A stretch of 32,656 nucleotides of DNA, from contig NW_019091417.1 of the NCBI RefSeq assembly GCF_001949145.1, forward strand, positions 299,025-331,680, written 5' to 3'. The translations under genes were made by a program, and so were the position numbers. The stretch's first letter is position 1. The number at the start of each line of letters is the position of its first letter. The notes below the pieces were generated by a model. The model saw nothing but the letters and a program-made list of their open reading frames with translations. It had not been told where the DNA came from and made no database searches. The DNA comes from Acanthaster planci (lineage: Eukaryota > Echinodermata > Asteroidea > Valvatida > Acanthasteridae). Of this stretch, positions 16,073 through 25,659 are shown in pieces.

Positions 16073-17279
16073 TCTGGCTGATCAAAACAAATGCTTTAAA
16101 TTGAAAAGCATTTTTAGTATAAAATAAGGTTTTTATTTGATTTGACGATTAATTTATATAGAAAATGAATTTACATTTTTAAATTTTAATGTAAAGAAAA
16201 TCAACAATTTAACAAAACTTTTCTCCCCGAAAATTCTTCACAGAGTTCCAAAGCAACGGACCGATGAGTTTTAACCAATGGTTTTAATATCGATCCGGCC
16301 CGCGAAGCTTGACATGACCGTACCATGCTATCTAAAAGGACGTGTGCATGTAAGACATCGCCATCGACAAGTTCCTAGCGAAGTCGTGTTTCTTCTCTGT
16401 TCTGAACGTCAGCTTATCTTTTTCGTGTGAATTGTAAGTAAGCCTAGGCCTATAAATGATTTGCTTCTTAGAGATTCTAAGAAGCAAGCTGCAGTGCATG
16501 CAGTGTTTGCGATGCAAAGCAAACCTCATGCCAGGCCCAGCCACAATCTGACGATCACGAGGACCGCGGCCGCGGCGGCCATGTTACCCCAGCAGAACCC
16601 GCAGTTCTAGAGTAGTATGACGCCTCTGTCATGTTTGTGACCACGCACTTTGGTTGAACAGAGTGCACCATCATCAGTTATCATGAAAGAGAGGACTTAG
16701 GCAAACAATGTCATGAATCTTATAATTGATTATGAAAATGAATGTCTCGGAGTTCCGCCCACCGCCTACCTAGGCCTACCGCTGAAAGTGAAACAGCCGC
16801 CCAAAATTTCATTATTTTCCCATAAGTTATTATTTCAGAAAAATCATTGTTTTTCTGATGGGGCATTGTCAGGAATAGTTAAAAATGGCAGCAAAGAAAA
16901 TCAGGAGTTTGTAGTGCGCGCACTCGCGTATAAATGGGCTGATGCAAGATTGAGAGCTACGTGTAGTCTAGTCATTCTAGTAGTACGGTAGTAGGCCAAC
17001 TTTCAGTTTCAAGGTTGGTTCCCTTTGCATGGACACGTATTCGCTATTGTATCGATGCGCAGTATGTACACCAAATAACAAATAATTATTAATGAATAAT
17101 GAAAAAAAAGCCTAATGGGTTTTCAAAATTATCTGGACGGAAGTCAAAGATGTTCATTCTTTTGGCCTAATTATGCCTGTCATGAAATTATGTTGAGACT
17201 GAAATAAGAAAAGGAACATAGAGTCAAGTACATAGGCCTGATAAGTGTAAAAATGGGAAGATTAAAGAATGGTTTTTAC

Positions 17280-18340
17280 AGTCACTCTGCCTATTTTCCA
17301 TTTCACCCTCAACCACTTCGCCCATTTGCCACTTCGCCCATTTGCCACTTCGCCCGCATGCCACTTCACCCACACCAGCCACTTCACCCACACCAGCCAC
17401 TTCACCCACACCAGCCACTTCACCCACACCAGCAGGGCCCACACAATATTTTGCATTATGCATGCCCAAATTCCACAAGCACATACAGGCCTGTAGTTAA
17501 TTAATCGACAGATCTCGGCATCGTTAAGTTAATCTATTTGTTGACAGACTTGCTGCAAGGTCACGGTTATTTGGGTTGTGACTGGTATTAGTATTACTGT
17601 ACTTTCACAGCAACAAATGAATTGCAGATAGAGAGGGGGGCTCATGTCCATGTATTAGTAGCAATCATAAAACAGTCGAACAGGTTCATCGTTGCACTGA
17701 GCTACAGACATGTCTGGAAAATGACCTGGATGTTTTTATTATCCACGTGGAAACTCGGTGTAAATTTGTGAGCGTGGCTGCTCGCCGGGTTTTAACAGGT
17801 TTATTGCTGGCAAGTTTTCAGATACAATAATTGAAACATCAAGACTCAGACAACATGAAAGCATTTTCAAAAAAGCATTGTTTCTGTTACAATGCCCTGT
17901 AGTTTTCCAATAGTGTGCACTGAGACCTCATGAAAGACGGACAATTCCTTTATTCATTAAGACAATTCTAATTCTAAGAACTAAGTGACTGAAATATTTC
18001 TGAAGTTTTGATCATTTTTGGGGTCAAATTTGCATTGTCTAAATTTGTAATGCACATGCTTCATGTTGTCGCAGGAGTGGCACAGTTGTTCCGTGCTGTT
18101 CTCGCTACATGCGCCGGTTGGTGTCGCACCCGTGTTTAATTTTGCTTCGGTTTACAACATAAAAGACCTCAAAGTGACATTTTCTAAGTCCACAGTAAAT
18201 ATCCTAATATTGCTATTTGATGTGTTATCTTTCCTTTTCTCTCTTTTCATTTTTGACAAAAGCTGACAAAAGTGGCGTGTGAGTGAAGTGGCACATGGGA
18301 GAAGTGGTTGCAGGCGAAGTGGCAAATGGGCAAAGTGACC
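17280..18340. mobile_element. inverted-repeat element with 16-mer/18-mer arrays at its ends
   Basis: The left arm (17280-17340) and the reverse complement of the right arm (about 18280-18340) align end to end over about 55-60 bp, for example GTCACTCTGCC / GTCACTTTGCC and CAACCACTTCGCCC / CAACCACTTCTCCC. Both arms consist of 16-bp units of the form CCACTTCGCCCATTTG. No transposase frame in the interior and no clear target duplication, so the exact limits are uncertain. Confidence 0.55.
17313..17432. repeat. tandem array, three 16-bp then four 18-bp units
   Basis: Three 16-bp units CCACTTCGCCCATTTG (17313-17360, third unit variant) pass directly into four identical 18-bp units CCACTTCACCCACACCAG (17361-17432). 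This array is open in several frames only because its unit is (nearly) a multiple of three; it is not a gene. Confidence 0.95.
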
Positions 18341-18849
18341 GAAACAAAAGAAGTGACATCCTAGGTTACTGCCTCCACTTTTTTATCAGTCAGGCCTGAA
18401 CTTATTGCTGAAATGTCATGAATGTTGAAATGACTTGAATAGTCTTGGGCTGAAAAGTACATGTATTTCAAGCTTTTCTTAGAAAATGCACTAAACTCTC
18501 CATACATACGTGTACATGTACACTGAAGGCCTACACCACCAACAAAGTGCCGCCAGGATTTTGGAGTCTTTCCAAAAATGACTTACTCTGCTTGTGAAAC
18601 AGAAATTTAGTCGCCCCAACCATGACGTAAAGACTTGACTATCCACTATGCAGACCCATCGTATCGATGACAATTAAATTGTGCTGGAATGACCGTGACG
18701 TGTTACACCACCCTCTGGGGTGTAAACCAATGAAGTTGTCATGGTTAGGAGTGGCTAATGTGGGTATGTTTAAGTTTTAATCACAGTTTTGGAATGTTTT
18801 GTTTTGCTAAGCTTGTTAATAGCTGAAAGGTTATTTTTGTGGATTTTAG

Positions 18850-18959
18850 GTGCAGGTAGAATGGACAGCTCAACCAGACGATATACCTTGAATTCCCACA
18901 TAGTTCCCTATAAAGGGAGGACTGAGGTCTTCTTTGAGAGTGCAGATTCATACATGTTT
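18850..18959 (+). CDS. schlafen-like exon a
   Basis: Acceptor GGATTTTAG, donor GTGAGT. First ATG at 18861 (MDSSTRRYTLNSHIVPYKGR) then TEVFFESADSYMF. An alternative acceptor at 18855 (TGCAG) leaves the same start. Phase 0 at the end. Confidence 0.7.
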
Positions 18960-21900
18960 GTGAGTGTAAGCTTTCTGTCTAGTCTGATTTTTTAAGAAAT
19001 GATGCAAATACTTTGTCCCAGAAATCCTGGTAGTGATTTATGTACACGTACTGTTCATGTAGTGTACATGAAGTTTTATGAATAAATTGTCTCAAGAATA
19101 TCGTAGGAGCCTTTCTGATTTTCTTTTTTTACAGAGACTGCTTATTTTGTGTGGGTTGACAGAGTTTTCAGTGCATTGATGCGTGGCTGGCAACATTTTT
19201 TTCTGACCACTTTTTGTCAGCTGCTGGTAGCAAAAACTGCAACTGGGTCCACAAGACCGTGGCTTTTACCATGATTACATGTATTTATATATAAAATATA
19301 CCATGTACATGCATCTGCAGCAGATAATGCCCAGTTCTGAGGCAGTTCCCTTGGCTTTGTGCACTTCAAAGGGTTACATGTACCTGATGTATATGCACAG
19401 TTTCTGTCTGTGTCATCACTGGGTAATTTTTTTATTTTTTGCCTAGCACTGTGCAGTGAAGGGTTATGCTGGGGCATTCCTGAACACCTGTGGAGGGGTC
19501 ATTCACTTTGGGGTCAAGAAAACAGGGCGTGTCATGGGGGTGTCCTGCACAAGATCCCAGGAAGACAGTTACCGACTGGAGGTCGACGACGTCATGAAAT
19601 TCTTCCAGCCAAAAGTCTCTCCAAGTCTGTACAGGTTGGTTGGCATTCATGATTGAGATTCATTCTTGCAGAGTTGACAAGCAGCACATTTTATGCTTGT
19701 GAGCTTTATCGACTAATTACCACATAGATACTTGTAGGTGAGCAGACCCAACTTGTTCAATTCTGGTCGTACACTGCAAACTTATCTGTTGAAATGCATC
19801 ATTATTGAATTGGCACACTTTTTCTCTCGAGAAAACATGGCATGAATATCCTGCCTTCGTCTTTTTAACATGTTTAAAATGCGTTTTCTCCATGTGACCG
19901 TCTTGCCACATGTACAAGTTGTGGAACATGTCAAAGCAACTTGTGATTTCTTTTCAGTGCTTGACCCTTTCTTGCAACGGTGACGGTCTCTGGTAATTCA
20001 GGTTTGCATTCTCCAACAGGTTGGATTTCATTCCGATCGTCTCACCTCAATTCACCTTTGACTGGAAGGTGATTTCCCTCCACGTGTCAGCAGGGCCTGA
20101 CATCATGTACATGGATGGCTCAGGACGGGTGAGTATGAGTAGACGGATAAGCCCAGCCTCGTTTTTGTTTGTGACCAATTGCAGCCGTGATTTATGTCTG
20201 ACATGCGTGCACAAAGTCCGACGTGCGTGCACGCGCGTATGACAAGCGCGAATGGGCCATGTACATGTAGTGCGGCATTGGAGAAGAGCGCATACCACTG
20301 GTTAGTGGCCGTATGCACAGCGGGTGGGGCTTACTGGATCGCTGTATTACATACAAAGACTTACAAATTGCCTCTTACTACCAATAGTATGAATCCACAG
20401 AAGGAGGTTGAACATATCCTAAAACTGTCAACACTGCAGGCGTGCATGTTCATCTTACGGCTGCTTGCACGAATGTTGGCTTGCACTTAACTTCGCATGA
20501 ACGTGGTTCCAGTTCTTTTTCTAGAGATTTTGAAAATAACCTTTTTAATATTCTAGGTAATGACGATGTCATCCAAAGGACTCTATGGGCCATTACATCC
20601 TCAGGAAATACAGCGTCTTGCCATCCACAAATACAAACAGGTATCTAAGCCTTTCATTTCATTTTCAGTCATCTACGTGTATAGCTGTTGTGCGTGCCCC
20701 CCCCCACCATGTAGGAAGTCACTCCTGCACTCCTTTGCAGAGCCAATGTGGATAAAGTCAAACAGACTCTTTGGTAATGTCCCGTCACAACGTTTAGCCC
20801 AGAAACGCCCCGTAGGAAGGGCTTTTGTGAGCATCAAGAGTTTGATGAGAAGAAAAATGTTAAAACCATATTGGCTCAATTTTACAGTCAGTTTTCCAGT
20901 CAGTAGGATTGTCTGATTGCTTTCCATACATTGTACGTGTATTTGCGTCATGTATATTTGTCTTAGTTGACCTCACAATGTATGCTGCCTTTCCTGCAAG
21001 TTTTTCCTTTCTTGATACCGGTAGGATGTACTGAACGCCGATAACTTGATCAAAGTGATAACCCCATGCCCCAAAGATGGGCGACATAAAAAGAAAACTA
21101 AGAAGAAGAAGGATGACAAGAGATCCATGTCCACCCAAACCACCCCACGCACACAACCGCCACCTGTTGTTTCCTCATCCCAGGTTCTGTCAACTCAGGT
21201 CAGGAGTTGTCTTGATTTATCTTCATTTGAAATTGCGCTTCCTCACTGGTTTGCTTTAGCATTTTTGTTTCTCAGTAAACACAGGGCCCTGTCAGTATTC
21301 CTTTTGTGGGATATGGGGGGGTGTTTGAGCATCCCACGGACACATAGCACCCCGAGGGGAAGCTAATAGATTACTCATGGTGAGTGTGATATGCAGATAT
21401 ATAGCCCTGTCATGTGTTTGTTCTGGGCCAATAAACGGACAGTATCCGAGACAGAGGTATGGCATTGCAATTTGATGTGACTGGTGCACTAGCGAAGAAA
21501 ATACTACAGTTGTGGATATAATTCAGCACAGTAATATATGCTTCAAGCAATGCCATTGTTGTATTTGGAGAAGAGAAGGGTTAGAGTGTACATGTAGGTG
21601 TTGAAAATGTGCTTGTTTTGATCAGAGACTAACTTCTACGGTGCCCACCATCGGAGTTCTCCGTTTCATTTGGTGTTTTCATGTTTCAGACAACGCCAGG
21701 CCTCGTAAACAACACCCACGTCCGTTGTATGAATGACACACCGACTGTTTCCTCAACTACTTCACAGGTAGAGACAACCGTACTGTATCACATGCATGCT
21801 TTGCGCTAGTGGTCAAAATTAACATTATCCATTTTGAATTTACTTCAAAGTATATTTTTTTCTGGTTCAAATGACGTTTTCAGACACAGGAACCTGTCGG

Positions 21901-22270
21901 AAACTGTAACGAGAAGTCTATACCGATGCTGTCAAGTGACGAAGACAGTGTTATAGTCCTTGATCTGGACAATTCCGTCATAACCATCAGAGACTCTGAC
22001 TCCGATTCTAATGTGATTGTTCTGGATCAAACCTGCGATGCCACACCAGTTCGTACTCCCAGCGACCTCTTTGCCTCACCGGACTGCTCAACCATCAAAA
22101 AGAGGCCCCAGGAACGCCCAGATCCAGAGTCCCCCAGCAGGTTTACAGCTCGGCCAACCAGCAGGACAATCGGGCCTTCACACTGCAGGGTGGATGCAAC
22201 AAACAAGCACGCACGTACTTCTAGTGACACTGTAGTTAGCCACAGCAGAAAGAAGCTCAGGAAAAGTTAA
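18850..22270 (+). CDS. schlafen-like (AlbA_2) protein with basic stretch and SIM cluster (gene span, at least 7 coding exons)
   Basis: A schlafen-box/AlbA_2 protein closest in layout to SLFNL1. Exons 18850-18959, 19447-19634, 20020-20128, 20557-20640, 21025-21198, 21690-21767 and 21884-22270 join in phase. From the ATG at 18861 this is 372 aa; an upstream coding exon cannot be excluded because 18850 opens in phase. The AlbA_2 core spans about 20-160: GAFLNTCGGVIHFGVKKTGR, then GVSCTRSQEDSYRLEVDDVM, then LDFIPIVSP. After it come a basic stretch KKKTKKKK (182-189, likely nuclear), a Ser/Thr/Pro-rich linker and three SUMO-interaction-like motifs (VIVL 267-270, VITI 276-279, VIVL 288-291) with acidic/Ser flanks. 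It ends in RKKLRKS. No helicase region, so it is a short form. Two Glu (E22, E26) sit where schlafen nuclease acids are expected but the EFK motif is not clear. Convergent with the TIR-Death gene. Confidence 0.85.
19447..19634 (+). CDS. schlafen-like exon b (AlbA_2 core)
   Basis: Residues 34-95 plus two bases. HCAVKGYAGAFLNTCGG holds the family motif FLNT-GG, followed by HFGVKKTGRVMGV. Acceptor TTTGCCTAG, donor GTTGGT, phase 2. Confidence 0.88.
20020..20128 (+). CDS. schlafen-like exon c
   Basis: Residues 96-132. LDFIPIVSPQFTFDWKVISL is the strand region after the FLNT-GG motif. Acceptor TCCAACAG, donor GTGAGT, ends phase 0. Confidence 0.85.
20557..20640 (+). CDS. schlafen-like exon d
   Basis: Residues 133-160: VMTMSSKGLYGPLHPQEIQR then LAIHKYKQ, the end of the schlafen box. 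Acceptor TATTCTAG, donor GTATCT, phase 0 at both ends. Confidence 0.8.
21025..21198 (+). CDS. schlafen-like exon e (basic stretch)
   Basis: Residues 161-218. DVLNADNLIKVITPCPKDGR then HKKKTKKKKDDKR, a probable nuclear localisation signal, then a Thr/Pro/Ser-rich tail. Acceptor ACCGGTAG, donor GTCAGG; an earlier donor GTTCTG at 21184 is possible. Confidence 0.72.
21690..21767 (+). CDS. schlafen-like exon f
   Basis: Residues 219-244, TTPGLVNNTHVRCMNDTPTV then SSTTSQ. A low-complexity linker. Acceptor ATGTTTCAG, donor GTAGAG; phase 0 both sides, so it could be a cassette exon. Confidence 0.65.
21884..22270 (+). CDS. schlafen-like exon g (SIM cluster, terminal)
   Basis: Residues 245-372 and TAA. 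Starts TQEPVGNCNEKSIPMLSSDE; three SIM-like cores follow: DSVIVLDLD, SVITIRDSDS and NVIVLDQ. Then a Pro/Ser/Arg-rich tail. Acceptor CGTTTTCAG. The acidic/Ser flanks are typical of phospho-regulated SIMs. Confidence 0.75.
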   Translation, partial: TQEPVGNCNEKSIPMLSSDEDSVIVLDLDNSVITIRDSDSDSNVIVLDQTCDATPVRTPSDLFASPDCSTIKKRPQERPDPESPSRFTARPTSRTIGPSHCRVDATNKHARTSSDTVVSHSRKKLRKS

Positions 22271-22915
22271 ATGAACGATTATACGGCTATGAGAAAATGT
22301 CAGCGTTGACTGGTTTATTACTGAGCATTATGCTTCTCCTGCACTACTTACATATGCACTAACCAGGCCAAAACAAAACTGGGGGTCCAGTTGTTCCCCT
22401 CTGTCAAAGGGTGCTAACCAGGCCAGGGTGTGCTTCCAGAATTGCTTAGCAAAGGCAAACTTAGGCAGTCACGTTGCAGGCCACATTAAAGCAATGATGG
22501 CAATACTGTACCATATGCACTTGGCCCACCCTATGGGCATCACTGTTAAAATGGGCCTCAACAAAAATGATCCCGTATTCAATTGAAGACTAAAAGCAGT
22601 TTTACTATAACTGAGACAGGTCAATCTCAGTAAAACCAAAAAATCAACTTCAATGACTTGACTTGATTTCTTCTCGTCCATTTATTACTTTGTGAGCTCT
22701 TTGAAAGAAGAAACAGTAAAGTAATGACTTGAACAGTAATTACTTGATGTATGCAAGGATTATTTATATTGAAATTTCATTTACTGTGCACTAGTACTTA
22801 CAAGAGTTTCGTATAACTCTTCACATTGGTAAAAATTTATCTTTTTTTTTCTTTTTTGTGACATAATATATGATTACAATGGACACTGTTTATTGTTGCG
22901 CTTTCTAAACTACAG

Positions 22916-23345
22916 CAGTTGCCCATTGAAGGAAAAGACAGGTTGGTTGCCTCTCCAAGTAGATTACAGATGAATGCTCCATTTACCCCAGATATGAAAG
23001 GTAATTGCACTAAATGAATCACAAAGGAGGGCCTGATGTTTCCATCCTACCGGAATCTTTCTCTGTGTAATTAGATTTGTTCTTGCATAAAGCCAAGTTT
23101 CAGGTCAGGAATTTGTCAACATGGGTTTTACAACAATTTACCTGCATGTACTATACATAACCAGCAACTGTCAGGACTGTACACCTGTCAGAATGCATTG
23201 CAGGGAAAATTATCTTGCAAAAATTGAAACAGATTCCAAAAGAAGGTTGCCAATTTTGATACAAGACTATGGCTCCTGTGGGCCAATTGTACCTGATACC
23301 AACAAGCCTACATGCTGGGGAGATTTATGCACAAGTACAGATTGA
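22916..23345 (+). CDS. candidate two-exon coding segment downstream of the schlafen-like stop
   Basis: A possible exon 22916-23000 (QLPIEGKDRLVASPSRLQMN then APFTPDMK) has acceptor CTACAG and donor GTAATT and ends in phase 1. A second possible exon 23104-23345 with acceptor GTTTCAG continues in the matching phase for 80 codons to TGA, Cys-rich (SNCQDCTPVRMHC). I recognise no family and see no start codon or upstream exon. It could be an alternative 3' end of the schlafen-like gene, or chance frames within its 3' UTR. Confidence 0.25.
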
Positions 23346-23597
23346 ATCAAGTCCAATGTTGGCAGAAAAAGATGTTTGCAAGAACTAGCAGGAAGGGTGC
23401 CCTTCTAACATGCGGTTTACACTAAGAATATTCTGCCCTTTTCTTGCTAGTGTGTGTTGGGCTTTTTTAAAGAAAATTCAAAATGCCTGTATGTATAAGG
23501 CTTTGTAAAAGAAAATGCATCATAACGTCTATTGACTTGAGTTCAAAATTACATGTATAACAGTGTGTTATTGTGGTTCATTTGGTGATGACTTTGA

Positions 23598-23603
23598 AAT
23601 AAA
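23598..23603 (+). terminator. candidate schlafen-like poly(A) signal AATAAA
   Basis: A clean AATAAA in GAAATAAAGTGCC, about 1.3 kb after the schlafen-like stop and 250 bp after the candidate TGA at 23345. The downstream GT-rich element is weak. Confidence 0.4.
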
Positions 23604-25281
23604 GTGCCCTTGAATTACAATTTACACCAATGTACATGTACATGAACATTGTATGTGTCAAATGAGATGTCTCGTCCTCGGGATGCTCATGCTAAAAAAA
23701 TAATTTAGTTGCATTTTTAAAATGCATCTCTGACAGAGCATTTGACTAGGCAATAAGAATTGCTTGTTAAAGACATATAAACATTTACTGTATGTCACAA
23801 TATACACTACAATGAAAAGTTCTGTTCATTCTCTCATTTGATTGGATCGAAATGTTTAAATTATCACAGTGTGGTGGTTCAGATTACTCCGAGTTGAAAA
23901 CTGTACAGCAAACGCTACATACATGTACATGAACCAATCAAACTAGTCAAAGATACAATCCATTATTTACAGTTATCCAAAAAGTAGCTGATGAAATGAC
24001 TTGGTTAGGGCTAAACTCCCTGTGAAAATATTCCTTCTGACAAACTGTCATTTTGAAGAAAACAACAAAAGGTTATTTCCAATGATGCATCTAAAAAAGC
24101 ATTTTTCAAAATTGCCATTCAAAGCGTGCACAAGTATTGACATAACACGTGCACGTGTTCACTCTCCCAGATGCTGACTTCAGGTGCAAAACATAACTCT
24201 GCAACTTTTAATCTGAAATCAAGATCCTAGAATATTGTTTTTCTTGGAATAGTATTCACTGAGCTGAAACTTCATCAGGTTTGTTCTTGGACACCCTTCT
24301 TTGGATTTTGAGTAAGTCCGTTGCCTCATACATTTAGGAACATACATGTAATGCACAAAGGACAAATGGATTGTACCTTCACTGCACATATTACATGGAC
24401 ATCAAGCTTTTTCTGTCTTCAAGAAGTACATGTCTACCGTACCTAATGACAAATGCCTGCAATGTTTCATCCAAACACTCAGTAACCTCACCTGCACACT
24501 GCATGTTCCATGTTAATACATATTATACTTGAACCTTTTTAAAGGAAAATGACATTATTTCATCATTCGAATTTCATCATTTATGTATAGGTACACGTAC
24601 ATATGTATGTGCATGCAAGAAATTACATTTACATGCACTGTACATACCAGTGCATATAAATACTTGCCTTGCAGGCACTTCTGTTAAGCTGCGTTTTTTT
24701 AGTACGTGTTCATATTTACAAGTAATTTGCTTCAGAGACGACTTGTTCATGATAAACTGCACAAAATCCAATATGGTATGTAATGAACTCTTTAAACTAT
24801 ATGTAAATTGGAAAATACCTGCTACATGTACATGTAGGTCATGATGTGTAAACCCAGCGCGCATGATGTGATCATGAGATAACAAGTGAAGTGGGCGAAG
24901 TCCCTATTGTTACATAGGGTATCCCTTACAAGAGAATCTCAGTCAACATTACTAAAAATGTTGTGTTTGGTGCTAAACTTTCCCATGGTTAGCCTGAAAA
25001 TCATGTCCAAGATTATCACGAATAATATTTTGTTGGCACAGAGATACTGCATGACAATGCAACCATCTCTCTCCCAGTGCTACAAAACTTGGGTCAGCAG
25101 GTATAACGTTGACTCGGAAATTACAACTCTAAGTACTATTTACCAAGTTATGCATCCAAGTGACACATGGAAGAGCCAAAGAAATGTACGCTTTTTTGAT
25201 TTCATTGCTTCTTCATTTAAAAAAATTATGCCAGGTTTCAGTGTCAAGAGTAATTCTGACATTTTTGCACAAACTGCATGC
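23604..25281. other. intergenic region between convergent schlafen-like and TIR-Death genes
   Basis: No gene is supported. It holds TACATGTA palindromes and a 16-bp perfect palindrome with two E-boxes (24144-24159). A plus-strand open frame at 24886-25353 overlaps the Death exon antisense and looks spurious. Confidence 0.5.
24144..24159. promoter_or_regulatory. palindrome with two CACGTG E-boxes
   Basis: AACACGTGCACGTGTT is a perfect 16-bp palindrome that contains two overlapping-spaced E-box cores. It lies between two gene 3' ends; a regulatory role is only a possibility. Confidence 0.25.
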
Positions 25282-25659
25282 CTACATTTTACGCAAGATT
25301 TCAATGGCATCCTCTCTTGGCATTGCCTGCAAATGTTTGTGCAGGATGTCTAAAATATCCTTTGAAGCCTTCCCTTGTGCCAGCTGTTGTTGACAGAAGC
25401 ATTCCAGAACATGAACCATCGGACTTGTCCCACTTGACTTGCAACGCTGCTGGAGATCCTCAATGATTGATTTCTTGAATCCCAGGTTTTCGGCTAACAG
25501 CCTCCAGTCCTTACCATGAAGCAGTTGCCTGTCGAGGCAGACACAGAGTTGTCGGAAGAGCCCATCTTTGGGGAAAACACTTGAAGCAAATTGGCCAGGG
25601 TTCAGTGTAGGTTGCATTCGGCGGTAAAGCTCATCCAAGCTGCATGCTGCCGCATCCAC
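25282..25659 (-). CDS. TIR-Death adaptor coding exon 2 (Death domain, terminal)
   Basis: Residues 427-551. VDAAACSLDELYRRMQPTL precedes the Death fold, with GKDWRLLAENLG as the typical W-x-x-L-A-x-x-L core; ends ILRKM and TAG. The acceptor CAATGCAAAG is of moderate strength. Confidence 0.8.
   Translation of the reverse strand: MDAAACSLDELYRRMQPTLNPGQFASSVFPKDGLFRQLCVCLDRQLLHGKDWRLLAENLGFKKSIIEDLQQRCKSSGTSPMVHVLECFCQQQLAQGKASKDILDILHKHLQAMPREDAIEILRKM

Larger units (their letters stand above)
16073..18849. other. region between divergent CHID1 and schlafen-like genes
   Basis: It contains a GC-rich patch with a NotI site and a second YY1-like site AACATGGCCGC (minus strand, 16575-16585), and a transposon-like element (17280-18340). 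An upstream 5' exon of the schlafen-like gene should lie here but I cannot place it. No other supported coding exon. Confidence 0.4.

Noticed and set aside
17224-17504. frames with PHQPLHPHQ-type or WVKWLV-type repeats on both strands
   Set aside because: Products of an 18-bp tandem array; open on both strands because the unit length is a multiple of three.
24886-25353. 155-codon plus-strand open frame
   Set aside because: It overlaps the Death exon antisense, has no recognisable domain and no splice context.
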